A DNA stretch of 39,516 bases from a bacterium (lineage in GTDB: Bacteria > JACRDZ01 > JAQUKH01), in contig JBFMCF010000084.1 in assembly GCA_040754625.1 (NCBI GenBank), positions 1-39,516 on the forward strand, given 5' to 3'. The position numbers were made by a program, and so were the translations under genes. This document shows, one piece after another, positions 1 to 7,488 of this stretch; within the stretch, counting starts at the first letter, position 1, and the number at the start of each line of letters is the position of its first letter. A model generated the notes under the pieces. The model did not search any database. It was given only the letters and a program-made list of their open reading frames with translations, and had not been told where the DNA came from.

Positions 1-42
1 TTTGATCCATTCACGGGAGAGCTTGCTAACTTGTTTTTTCAT
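1..42 (-). CDS. Partial unidentified gene, N-terminus only
   Basis: Only the first 14 codons are inside the window; the gene runs leftward off the edge. The visible peptide is MKKQVSKLSREWIK, basic and soluble. The start is supported by a strong ribosome site on the minus strand (AAAGGAGG, eight bases before ATG). It lies just downstream of the truncated ATPase on the same strand, so the two may be co-transcribed. I do not recognise the family from so short a piece. Confidence 0.55.
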   Translation of the reverse strand, partial: MKKQVSKLSREWIK

Positions 43-70
43 GTTGATTACCTCCTTTTGGTAATCAACA
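42..70. promoter_or_regulatory. Perfect hairpin enclosing a ribosome site
   Basis: An exact 11-bp inverted repeat (TGTTGATTACC at 42-52, GGTAATCAACA at 60-70) with a 7-nt loop. Read on the minus strand, the loop and the 3' arm carry the AGGAGG ribosome site of the gene starting at 42, and the arm ends on the first base of its ATG. Folding in mRNA would hide the start. It could equally be a repressor operator. Confidence 0.6.
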
Positions 71-82
71 TCGGTATTTTAC

Positions 83-1036
83 TTATAAAGGGTTATGGGA
101 GCTGAAAATAACTCCCCGACCCCTCAGATAATTTACAATAAATTCAAGCCTCTTAAAATCCAATCCATTTTCAATTTCATCTATTAATATTAATGAAGGA
201 GGAATAAGTATTTGATTTTTTTTGAAAGGTACTTTTACAGACATCAAAAGATGCAATATTCTATAAATTCCATCCGACCAATTCACCTGATCAATTAGTT
301 TAGAAATAGATTTTTCTTTAAAGGCTAGGGTTTTTGTTTTAATCCCACTAATAACATTTTCAACAAAGTCAACATTTTCTATTAAATTGAAACATTTATA
401 AAATTCGTTTAACGTTTCATTATATATATCAGAAAATTCTTTTGACCAATTAAATAGCACATCTGCAATATTTGTTCCTTCACTATTGGGGATAATAGCA
501 TTTGGGGAAGATACTATTATTTCTCGAGATTTAGAAGAAGAAATATAAACTATTTTTGAAAAAAATTCATTTATGAGATTTATAGTAATATAATCAGGTT
601 CATTTATTGAAGAAATCGCAGGAATATTTGGGGGAATAAAAAAAGATTCCACTTTACAATTAGTTTTTTCGTTTATCAATATTTTCTCTTTTGTCGAAAA
701 TATTTTTTTATTATCACATATAATTTCCTCTTCATATTTATTTTTCCCATTTTCAGGTATAATATCAATCAAATAAACAATTCTCTTGTTTTTTTCTGTT
801 TCATGTATAAAAGTAAACTTTCCAGAAAATAATGTAATAATTATTCGAGGCCTATTTGAAACTAAACTGGATAAAAAATATAGTGTTCTAAGAAACCTTG
901 TTTTCCCTTGTGCATTATCACTAATTAGTAAATTAAAATCATCAATATTAAATGGTTTTACTATAACTTCTGTTTCTTTATTCTTATGTTCTTCTTTTAT
1001 TTCGATTGATTCTAATTTAAACCGTTCTTGGCTCAT
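83..1036 (-). CDS. AAA-family ATPase, truncated at the C-terminus
   Basis: A 317-residue P-loop ATPase of the AAA_15/AAA_21 type common in defence and mobile islands. Visible motifs are a Walker A-like SDNAQGKT (residues 39-46, Ser in place of the usual first Gly), a signature-like WSDG, Walker B LILIDE (282-287) with a following D-loop region, and the H-loop FSSHNPL at 311-317. The protein stops immediately after the H-loop, where relatives usually continue. It is far more AT-rich than its neighbours: lines 181-240 and 541-600 hold 14 and 9 G+C of 60, against 24 in 2581-2640. It has its own consensus promoter and no ribosome site. Likely acquired horizontally; partner or target unknown, and it may be a decayed gene. 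Confidence 0.75.
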   Translation of the reverse strand: MSQERFKLESIEIKEEHKNKETEVIVKPFNIDDFNLLISDNAQGKTRFLRTLYFLSSLVSNRPRIIITLFSGKFTFIHETEKNKRIVYLIDIIPENGKNKYEEEIICDNKKIFSTKEKILINEKTNCKVESFFIPPNIPAISSINEPDYITINLINEFFSKIVYISSSKSREIIVSSPNAIIPNSEGTNIADVLFNWSKEFSDIYNETLNEFYKCFNLIENVDFVENVISGIKTKTLAFKEKSISKLIDQVNWSDGIYRILHLLMSVKVPFKKNQILIPPSLILIDEIENGLDFKRLEFIVNYLRGRGVIFSSHNPL

Positions 1037-1045
1037 AATAATGAA

Positions 1046-1074
1046 ATTATATATGCAATAGCATATCTTGTCAA
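1046..1074 (-). promoter_or_regulatory. Exact consensus sigma-70 promoter of the ATPase
   Basis: On the minus strand, TTGACA (1069-1074), a 17-nt spacer and TATAAT (1046-1051) match the housekeeping consensus at all twelve positions. The ATG lies only 9 nt beyond the -10 box, so the predicted transcript starts about three bases before the start codon. Confidence 0.8.
1051..1066. promoter_or_regulatory. Palindrome inside the promoter spacer
   Basis: ATATGC and GCATAT form a perfect 6-bp inverted repeat around a 4-bp centre. It fills the gap between the -35 and -10 boxes, a classic position for a repressor operator. No regulator gene is visible beside it. Confidence 0.4.
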
Positions 1075-1126
1075 TATCTATGCAGTTTCAATAACTTTTA
1101 AGTTTGTTTTCCTGTAAATCAACCTG

Positions 1127-1222
1127 CTATTTTAACTCTTTCAAAAATCGTCTACCTGTTGCAGTTTTTATTTTCTCAATAGCACCGTTGCCATAGGATA
1201 GTGTTTTTTCTTTTGAATCCAT
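1127..1222 (-). other. Possible 31-codon micro-ORF or gene remnant
   Basis: A minus-strand frame from ATG at 1222 to TAG at 1127 encodes 31 mostly polar residues, including GNGAIEKIKTATGRRFLKEL. A GTGGGGT stretch upstream could be a weak ribosome site. It occupies most of the otherwise empty 1037-1258 stretch between the ATPase and the transpeptidase gene. It could be a small protein, the tail of a lost gene, or chance. Confidence 0.25.
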
Positions 1223-1258
1223 TCGGACCCCACTTTATCTTATTTTACAGAGATTTTT

Positions 1259-2347
1259 TTATTCTGTAATTTCCACTTCCGTCCCTTTAAATAATACAAT
1301 ACCGGATTCTTCATTTTTTATTTCTTCGCTTACGATATCATATAGTTCCTCGGCATCGGCGTTATGCATTCTGATACAGCCGTTTGTTATGTTTTGCCCG
1401 ATGATCGATTCATCGTTTGTCCCGTGGATCCCGTAACCCTTTGCCGATATTCCCATCCATCTTGTCCCGAGCCGGTTTTCAGGCGTATTCGGCTGGTAAA
1501 CCTTTCCTTCGAAATACCATGTGGGGTTGACCAGTTTCTGGTTGATGACAAATTTCCCTGTCGGGGTCCTGGAATCGTCCGCGCCGATTGCGATAAGATA
1601 TTTTTTTACTCTTTTATCGTTATTAAAAAGTATCAGAGACCTGTCGCTTAAATCAACTTTCAATTTAAGGTTTATTTTCGGGATGATGATGTCCTGGTCA
1701 ACAGACAGGTATTTAATGTCTTTGATACCGTTAACTTTTGCGAGGAGACCCGGTGTCATATTGTTTTTTATCGCGATATTTTGCAGGTTGTCGCCGCGCC
1801 GGATTGTGTGTTTTTTACCCTGGGACGGGTCCGGGTGAAAAAAAAGATAAAAGTTTATTTCGTCAAGAGACTTCTCGGCGTTTTTTGACGAGGGTTTATC
1901 GGGAAAAGTATTTATGACCCTATTGAAATAATCAGAGGCCTCATTCCATTTTTTTTGTTCTTTGTATATCTCCCCGAGGCCATACCATGCCTCGTCGATA
2001 TATTTATTTTCAGGAAAATTTTTAGCGACTTCAAGGTAAATCTTTTCCGCTTCAGCGCTGTTATTTAATTTTTTATACGCGTTGGCCCTTGTCACCTTGA
2101 CCTTTGCGGTAAAAGGGGTTTTCGGGTATTTTTTTTCAAGCTTCAAAAAGCCTGCGACAGCTTCTTCATAAGCGCCTTTTTGGTAAAGCTCCCAGTAAGG
2201 AACAAATTTTTTCTGGAGCCTTTCGTCAGCCTTGCCGCACCCGGCCGCGATTGAAATAAAAATCGCGAAAATAAGAAAATATTTTTTTGTTTTTAATTTG
2301 TTAATTGTTAATTGGTAATTGGTAATTGAATCAATCCTGTAACGCAT
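1259..2347 (-). CDS. L,D-transpeptidase lipoprotein with TPR and LysM domains
   Basis: A 362-residue lipoprotein predicted to make 3-3 peptidoglycan cross-links or attach proteins to the wall. After a hydrophobic segment comes a lipobox ending at Cys37 (IAAGC). Residues about 45-165 hold tetratricopeptide-like repeats similar to BamD/YbgF-type proteins, 178-224 a LysM peptidoglycan-binding domain, and 227-350 a YkuD catalytic domain with HGT at 308-310 and catalytic Cys324 in NGCIRM (Asn where Ser-His/Gly is more usual). The ATG at 2347 is supported by GAGGAG about ten bases upstream and overlaps the femAB-like gene by 17 bp, so the two are coupled. Oddly, residues 8-17 are encoded by a heptamer repeat array placed before the signal sequence. 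Confidence 0.9.
   Translation of the reverse strand: MRYRIDSITNYQLTINKLKTKKYFLIFAIFISIAAGCGKADERLQKKFVPYWELYQKGAYEEAVAGFLKLEKKYPKTPFTAKVKVTRANAYKKLNNSAEAEKIYLEVAKNFPENKYIDEAWYGLGEIYKEQKKWNEASDYFNRVINTFPDKPSSKNAEKSLDEINFYLFFHPDPSQGKKHTIRRGDNLQNIAIKNNMTPGLLAKVNGIKDIKYLSVDQDIIIPKINLKLKVDLSDRSLILFNNDKRVKKYLIAIGADDSRTPTGKFVINQKLVNPTWYFEGKVYQPNTPENRLGTRWMGISAKGYGIHGTNDESIIGQNITNGCIRMHNADAEELYDIVSEEIKNEESGIVLFKGTEVEITE
2301..2328. repeat. Heptamer array A (four 7-bp units)
   Basis: Two TTAATTG units followed by two GTAATTG units, head to tail with no gap. The array lies at the junction of the FemAB-type gene (stop codon complement at 2331-2333) and the transpeptidase gene, and is translated as part of the latter's N-terminus. 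Similar four-unit arrays occur at 20376 and 34567. Confidence 0.8.
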
Positions 2348-3401
2348 CTTTTGTTTCTCCTCTAATAGATATGTTTCTTAATTTAAAGTAAGTTTTTAAT
2401 CCTTTCTCAAAAAGATTATAATACAAGGAAGAATAAGGGATGTCAAATGTCCCGGGATATCTTGCAATCCTGCCTCCAAATCCTTTTTTAAATCTCCATA
2501 CGCCGTAAAGCGGGTGGTTTCCGGGGGGCGCGGAATTATCATCTTTGACATAGGGAATCCCCCAGAGGTCATATTCCTTAAAACCATTCGATTTTGCCCA
2601 TTTAATGACTTCCCAGTGCAGTAACTGGTTAGGCATTACTTCACGGTGAAGTTTTCTCGATGCGCCGTAAAGATACCAGATTTTCCCGCCAAAAGACATG
2701 ATAAACAATCCCGCAACCGGCGTTTTCTGATAAGAGGCGAGGAATAAATGGACCATATTGGCTGGATGGAAAACGTCCCATAATTTTTCGTAATAATTTT
2801 TGCTGTGAATCAGGAATTTTTTTCTCCGGCTTGTTTCATCAAGAATAGCGAAAAATTGCGCGAGGTCTTTTTTATTTTCCGCTTTTGTTATCTCCACCGC
2901 TTTTTTTTGAGCGATCCTGATATTGTAGCGTGTTTTGTTTTCAAATCCCGCGAAAAGCGTGTCCGTGTCTTTTTTTAAATCTATGACAATCGTGCACCGC
3001 GGCTGGATGTGTTTTTTGTTAACAAGGAATTCCTTTTTATCTAACGGCAATTCACCTTCAATTTCAGGTTCGATTTTCAGAAAAATAGACTTATATTTTT
3101 CCTTGAGTTTTTTGACTGAATCAAAAAAATCTTTATATAAATTTATGTTCTGTTCTTTAAATACAGGACCCCGCGGGACGTAAAAAAAGGTCTTTCCGGT
3201 GTAAGGTATTTTTCTTATGAAAAGGGTAAAAGCTGTGTTTATTTCGCCATTTTCAGAGACTGTTAACCGCGAAATGTCCCAGTAGCCGAAAGATTTCTTG
3301 AATTCCCCCCACTCAAAAGATTGTAAAAAACAGCCGTTATTTTTGATCAGAAAATTGTTAAAGATTTCTTTGTTTGAACCGTTTATTCCTGTGATTTCCA
3401 T
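2331..3401 (-). CDS. FemAB/FmhB-type peptidoglycan aminoacyltransferase
   Basis: A 356-residue cytoplasmic enzyme of the FemXAB family, which adds amino acids from aminoacyl-tRNA to the lipid-linked wall precursor. Family marks are PRGP near residue 80, the KTRYNIRIAQKK stretch in the middle, and the C-terminal blocks YLYGAS, LLHWEVIKWAK, YDLWGIP and WRFKKGFGG, typical of the acyl-CoA N-acyltransferase fold. Length matches single-chain family members. It is first in a two-gene minus-strand operon with the L,D-transpeptidase, which supports a wall role. No ribosome site precedes ATG 3401; a TATAAT box lies only 10 nt upstream. The amino acid donated cannot be told from sequence. Some family members act on other substrates. 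Confidence 0.88.
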   Translation of the reverse strand: MEITGINGSNKEIFNNFLIKNNGCFLQSFEWGEFKKSFGYWDISRLTVSENGEINTAFTLFIRKIPYTGKTFFYVPRGPVFKEQNINLYKDFFDSVKKLKEKYKSIFLKIEPEIEGELPLDKKEFLVNKKHIQPRCTIVIDLKKDTDTLFAGFENKTRYNIRIAQKKAVEITKAENKKDLAQFFAILDETSRRKKFLIHSKNYYEKLWDVFHPANMVHLFLASYQKTPVAGLFIMSFGGKIWYLYGASRKLHREVMPNQLLHWEVIKWAKSNGFKEYDLWGIPYVKDDNSAPPGNHPLYGVWRFKKGFGGRIARYPGTFDIPYSSLYYNLFEKGLKTYFKLRNISIRGETKDALQD

Positions 3402-3411
3402 TTGCTAAAGG

Positions 3412-3440
3412 ATTATAACATAACAAAATATTGTTTTAAA
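3412..3440 (-). promoter_or_regulatory. Promoter of the wall operon, leaderless geometry
   Basis: Minus strand TATAAT at 3412-3417 with TTTAAA (3435-3440, four of six consensus bases) 17 nt upstream. The ATG of the FemAB-type gene is 10 nt past the -10 box and has no ribosome site. Confidence 0.5.
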
Positions 3441-3494
3441 GGATTTTTGCGTCCAGGTATGCTAATATATTCTCATGCTTAAAACATTGCCTTT

Positions 3495-4214
3495 TTGTTA
3501 ATTTATTTGATGACAGCATCTAATTATGCGGCGGGAGATCCGGAAAAGGACGTTTTTTATAAAGGCGAGAAATTAGTTTATGATGTGACATGGAAAGGGA
3601 TAAAGGTAGGCGAAAATATTATTTACATAAAAGGGCGGGCGGAAATAGGCGGGCATAAGACATATCATATAGTAAGCGAGACTGCCTCGAAAGGAATTGC
3701 CGAACTGTTTTTCAGGGTCAGGGATAAGGAAGAAACCTTTATAGACAGCGAAACTTATTATCCATGGTATTATAAAAAGGACATAAATGAAGGCAGTCAT
3801 CATAACAAAGGCGAATACATTTTTGACGGCGGGAGGGAGACGGTTGTTACTCCTGGCGGGAAATATTCTATTCCTTCCGGCTGTCACGATCCTTTATCAG
3901 TTTTAATTTATTGCGGATTTCTTAAAATAGAAAAAGGCGAAGATATCCTTTTGAATTATGTGACGGACAAAGGCATAAGGACAATCAACGGGAAAGTTTT
4001 AAGAGAAGAAACTGTTAGTGTGCCCCCGGGAAGGTTTAAAACAAAGGTTGTTGAATTTAAGCTGAAATCAGGAAACCCGAATCAATTAAGGCTTTCAAGC
4101 AGTACCCTGCTGTGGTTTGCGGATAAAAACAGGTCACTTCCCGTTTTGGTAAAGTTCAAAACAAAATACGGTTATGTAAAATGTGTATTGAAAGATTATA
4201 AAATAAACGAATAA
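3495..4214 (+). CDS. DUF3108 family periplasmic protein
   Basis: About 239 residues with the DUF3108 pattern: an opening FYKGEKLVYDVTWKGIKVGE, a central RVRDKEETFIDSETYYPWYY, and INEGSHH before FDGGRET. The family is exported and of unknown biochemical role, often found beside envelope genes. The start is uncertain. The frame opens with TTG at 3495 (other choices TTG 3507, ATG 3510) and gives a poor signal peptide. An ATG at 3475 in another frame gives MLKTLPF; adding one T to the five-T run at 3492-3496 would fuse it to this frame and give a proper signal sequence. This could be a sequencing or assembly error, a real mutation, or slippage. Confidence 0.8.
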   Translation: MLIYLMTASNYAAGDPEKDVFYKGEKLVYDVTWKGIKVGENIIYIKGRAEIGGHKTYHIVSETASKGIAELFFRVRDKEETFIDSETYYPWYYKKDINEGSHHNKGEYIFDGGRETVVTPGGKYSIPSGCHDPLSVLIYCGFLKIEKGEDILLNYVTDKGIRTINGKVLREETVSVPPGRFKTKVVEFKLKSGNPNQLRLSSSTLLWFADKNRSLPVLVKFKTKYGYVKCVLKDYKINE

Positions 4215-4255
4215 AACGGTTTAAACGGTTTTATTACGAATTTTATATTTTTTTT
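4210..4255 (+). terminator. Weak possible terminator after the DUF3108 gene
   Basis: AATAAAAC (4210-4217) pairs with GTTTTATT (4228-4235) around a 10-nt loop overlapping the stop codon, and a T-rich run follows about ten bases later. The stem is AT-rich and the distance to the T run is long, so termination would be inefficient. Confidence 0.3.
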
Positions 4256-4303
4256 ATGATATATGCTGGAAAACGGTAAAAAACAGCACCCTGAAAAAAA
4301 TAA

Positions 4304-4332
4304 TTGTTTTTTTAAAAATGTTTTGATATAAT
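4304..4332 (+). promoter_or_regulatory. Promoter upstream of the yugP-like gene
   Basis: TTGTTT (4304-4309), a 17-nt spacer and an exact TATAAT (4327-4332). Transcription would begin near 4339, leaving a leader of about 60 nt with a good ribosome site. The rest of 4215-4397 is AT-rich with nothing else recognised. Confidence 0.6.
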
Positions 4333-4397
4333 AAACAAATTTGAAAATAAAAAATTTTTTTTATCTTCAAAATTAATAATTTAAGGAGTATTTAAGA

Positions 4398-5081
4398 ATG
4401 TTTCCATTTTTTGACCCGACAATGATTTTTGTATTACCGGCTTTGATTTTTGCGTTTTACGCCCAGTATAAAGTTAAATCAACCTATGATAAATATGCCA
4501 ATGTTAATTCAAGAAAAGGATTTTCAGGCGCGGAAGTGGCCGCGCAGATCCTCGCGCGGAATAACTTACATGTAAAAGTTGAAGAACAATCAGGTTTTTT
4601 AACGGACCATTATGACCCGAAAAACAAGGTTTTAAGGCTGTCGTCAGGCGTTTTTCACGGCCGTTCTATTTCAGCACTGGGAGTTGCCGCCCATGAAGCG
4701 GGACATGCGCTTCAGGACCAGAATAAATATGTTATGATGAATATCCGTTCATCCATTGTGCCCGCGGCAAACATAGGTTCCACAATGGCATTTCCTTTGT
4801 TTTTTATGGGATTTTTCTTTAAATACGGGATATTTATGGATATAGGAATAATACTTTTTTCTTTGGCGGTTTTATTCCATCTGGTTACCCTCCCGGTTGA
4901 ATTTAACGCCAGCAAAAGGGCAATGGTCACTTTGGAGGATAACGGATTCCTCGAAAAACAGGAGATAGAATCGGGCCGGAAGGTTTTAAATGCCGCGGCG
5001 TTGACTTATGTCGCCGCTACCGCGGTTGCCGCGATGCATTTAATCAGGCTTTTGATTTTAAGGAACAACAGGAGAGACTAA
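4398..5081 (+). CDS. yugP: YugP-type membrane zinc metallopeptidase
   Basis: A 227-residue membrane protein of the Zn_peptidase_2 family. Residues 5-25 are a membrane segment, the metal-binding HEAGH motif lies at 99-103, and a likely third ligand, Glu168, is in PVEFNASKRA. Two or three further hydrophobic segments lie at about 128-165 and 203-223. Length and motif order match YugP proteins, which are thought to cleave membrane or misfolded substrates; physiological substrates are poorly known. AAGGAG precedes ATG 4398 at good spacing. The stop TAA shares its last base with the next start codon, so the downstream anchored protein is translationally coupled and could be a partner. Confidence 0.88.
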   Translation: MFPFFDPTMIFVLPALIFAFYAQYKVKSTYDKYANVNSRKGFSGAEVAAQILARNNLHVKVEEQSGFLTDHYDPKNKVLRLSSGVFHGRSISALGVAAHEAGHALQDQNKYVMMNIRSSIVPAANIGSTMAFPLFFMGFFFKYGIFMDIGIILFSLAVLFHLVTLPVEFNASKRAMVTLEDNGFLEKQEIESGRKVLNAAALTYVAATAVAAMHLIRLLILRNNRRD

Positions 5082-5662
5082 TGCTGACACCCAGAAAAAT
5101 TTTTAAGGGAATATTGATAATTTTTATTGTTTATCTTATTAGTATTTCGATGGCAGTAGTTGAGGTCCTTTCGAGGGCGAAAGAGGCTTACAACGAAGGG
5201 AAAGAATATTTTGCTTTAGGCCTGGAATGGGAAAACAAAGGTGATATCCCAAAGGCTTTTGATTATTATATGCAGGCTTTATGGGCCCAGCAGACAGTAG
5301 AACAGATACTTACCTCTTATACAGTCAAAAAATTCCCGGCAAACGAAGTAAAAACAGGAATGATCCTGGCAGACCCCATTTACCCGGATGGAATACGCGA
5401 AGCCGAACCTACCAGGCAGGACCCGAAAGAGATGATAGCGGAATCATATATACCTTTAACCGGCGACCAGGTCATAAAGATAAAGGCAAGCAACATAGAT
5501 TATGTCCATGTGCCAAATGATTTTTCCCTTACCCAAAGAAGTAAATGGATTGCGTTATCTAAAGCCGAGATGCCGAAAATTAAAGAAAAAATAGAATTTA
5601 CAAAACCTAAATTTCCGGATGAAGGGAGGGACCAGAAACCGGCACCGGACGCGAAAAAATAA
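5081..5662 (+). CDS. Single-pass membrane protein of unknown function
   Basis: 193 residues: a basic N-terminus, one membrane helix at about 8-28, then a soluble domain. Residues 35-75 look like one or two TPR-type helices (EGKEYFALGLEWENKGDIPK). Residues about 90-145 (VKTGMILADPIY, then IKASNIDYVHV) resemble the DUF3391-like lead-in found before HD-GYP domains, but no HD domain follows, so this is only suggestive. The tail is charged and proline-rich. The start codon overlaps the protease stop by one base, with AGGAGAG six bases upstream inside the protease gene. Confidence 0.7.
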   Translation: MLTPRKIFKGILIIFIVYLISISMAVVEVLSRAKEAYNEGKEYFALGLEWENKGDIPKAFDYYMQALWAQQTVEQILTSYTVKKFPANEVKTGMILADPIYPDGIREAEPTRQDPKEMIAESYIPLTGDQVIKIKASNIDYVHVPNDFSLTQRSKWIALSKAEMPKIKEKIEFTKPKFPDEGRDQKPAPDAKK

Positions 5663-5667
5663 ATAAA

Positions 5668-7476
5668 ATGAAAACAATAACAATAATAATAATATCGTTA
5701 ATCTTTTCCCTTAAAATAACAGGGGCCGAAATAGACACCGCAGTTTATACGGATACCGCGGTTTATAATGATACAGTTTCCGTCCTTTCTAAAATTAGAA
5801 ATTCTAAAGATTATGATTTTGTGAAAAAGTATCTTACAGATAAAGACGATGAACTTAAAATCGCGGCTATTTATATATTGGCTGGCATTGACAGGAATAC
5901 AGCAAGTTCCGATCTGAAAAATATTTATGACAACGGTTCATATGAAGTAAAAAGAAATATCATTTATGCGCTGGGAGAGATGAAATTAGATGAAAATATT
6001 AATTTTTTGAAAGACAGGTTAAATCCTTCAGAAAAAAAGGATGTCAGTAATGAAGCGATTATCGCTCTGAAAAAAATAGATAGTGAAGAGATTATCAAGC
6101 CGTTAATAAACTTCATGAACCAGTTTCCAAAGAATGAATATCTTTTAAAATATATGCCGGCCCTGGGTGTTAAAACAATTAAACCTTTATTTTTAAACCT
6201 GCCGGAGGGCGATGAAGATGTTGCAGTCGCCACAAAACATATTTTAAATGAAATCCTCAATGAAAATACTTTTGATGCCTTAACGGAGATTTTTAAATTG
6301 TCTATAAGTGAGATTGACCCTGTTAAACGCCTGGCCAAAGAGCTGATTGAAGAGAGGAAAGAGGATGCTGTCGGGCCTGCAGTGCAGGTATATAAAACTG
6401 CGGACGGCGGGCTTAGAAAAGAATTGATAAATTTTTTATCCAACCAAACCGCCGGGCGGGCTGTTGTTGATAATTTAATAAATATCTGGGGTGAATTTAC
6501 GGATGATGAGAGAAAAATCGAAACAATCGATATCCTCAGTAATTATAAAATAGACGCGTATAGTAAATTTCTTTTGGATAACGTAGCTGGTTCTTCAGAA
6601 AGGGTGAAAGAACATATCTTGTCAAAGATGGAACCGAAAGATTTTTTTGCCGATAGAATTAATGCGAAAATAAGAGGAACTGACGATGAAAATACATTGA
6701 AATGTTATATAGATGTCTCGGTAAAATTAGGCGGCGGGGATTTTAACGGTTTGCTGGGATTATTGACTTCTCCGAAATATACTTATTGCGCGGAAGAAAT
6801 ACTGGTTAAGTTAAATGACAAAAATGTTGATAAAAATCTTTTAGATTATTTGGTTTTACAGGATAAAGCGCCTGTTTTTTTTAAAGATATTATTGAAAAT
6901 ATTTTAGTGAAAAGAGCGCCTCTTTCAATTGAAACTTTAATAGAAGGGTTAAAGGATAAAAATAAAATTGAAAGATGCGAAAAAGTATTGCTGCAAATGG
7001 GCAAGCAGGCGATTCCATATTTAATAAATGTTTTAAAAGAAGATGAGGATGAATTGCAGACGGCCGCGGCAGCGGAAATTTTTGAAAAGATGGGAAAAAT
7101 GACAGCTCCATATTTAATAGACGAGATAAAAGTGGAAGATTTATGGAGCAAGATGAATATCGCCGCTGTCCTTGTGAAATTCAAGAATAATCAAGTAATT
7201 CCTTCATTGATTGAGGTCCTTGAATCGGATGAACCCGGGCTGCAATACAGGGCGATTTACGCCTTGCGTGATTTAGGGACAACCTCGGTTTCCGAGCTTG
7301 TTAAAAGCCTTGATACTCCGAAAGAAAATACTTTTGTCGGGATTGTCCGTTCGCTGGGGGAGATTAAGGACAGGACGGCAGTTCCCGCTTTAAAAGAAAG
7401 ATTGGTTTTGGTCCAAAATGAAAAGTTAAAATTCGAAATAGAAAAGGCACTGAAAAAAATCGGTGAACCCCGGTAG
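5668..7476 (+). CDS. Exported HEAT-repeat protein
   Basis: 602 residues. Residues 1-20 form a signal peptide ending near ITGAE. The rest is a continuous run of about 30-40-residue alpha-helical HEAT/PBS-lyase-like repeats, visible as recurring patterns such as LKIAAIYILAGI, VKRNIIYALGEM, LQYRAIYALRDLG and TFVGIVRSLGEI. Such solenoids are protein-binding scaffolds; no catalytic motif is seen. It sits 5 bp after the anchored protein and 12 bp before the propeller protein, so all are probably one operon. No clear ribosome site precedes the start. The partner bound is unknown. Confidence 0.8.
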   Translation: MKTITIIIISLIFSLKITGAEIDTAVYTDTAVYNDTVSVLSKIRNSKDYDFVKKYLTDKDDELKIAAIYILAGIDRNTASSDLKNIYDNGSYEVKRNIIYALGEMKLDENINFLKDRLNPSEKKDVSNEAIIALKKIDSEEIIKPLINFMNQFPKNEYLLKYMPALGVKTIKPLFLNLPEGDEDVAVATKHILNEILNENTFDALTEIFKLSISEIDPVKRLAKELIEERKEDAVGPAVQVYKTADGGLRKELINFLSNQTAGRAVVDNLINIWGEFTDDERKIETIDILSNYKIDAYSKFLLDNVAGSSERVKEHILSKMEPKDFFADRINAKIRGTDDENTLKCYIDVSVKLGGGDFNGLLGLLTSPKYTYCAEEILVKLNDKNVDKNLLDYLVLQDKAPVFFKDIIENILVKRAPLSIETLIEGLKDKNKIERCEKVLLQMGKQAIPYLINVLKEDEDELQTAAAAEIFEKMGKMTAPYLIDEIKVEDLWSKMNIAAVLVKFKNNQVIPSLIEVLESDEPGLQYRAIYALRDLGTTSVSELVKSLDTPKENTFVGIVRSLGEIKDRTAVPALKERLVLVQNEKLKFEIEKALKKIGEPR

Positions 7477-7488
7477 GAATAAAAAAAT

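Noticed and set aside
42-70. Terminal inverted repeat of an insertion sequence
   Set aside because: The two arms are adjacent as a hairpin and no transposase is seen in the window.
5964-7184. Minus-strand frames inside the HEAT-repeat gene
   Set aside because: Low-complexity Ser/Phe/Ile-rich shadows of the Lys/Glu-rich plus-strand gene, with no independent support.
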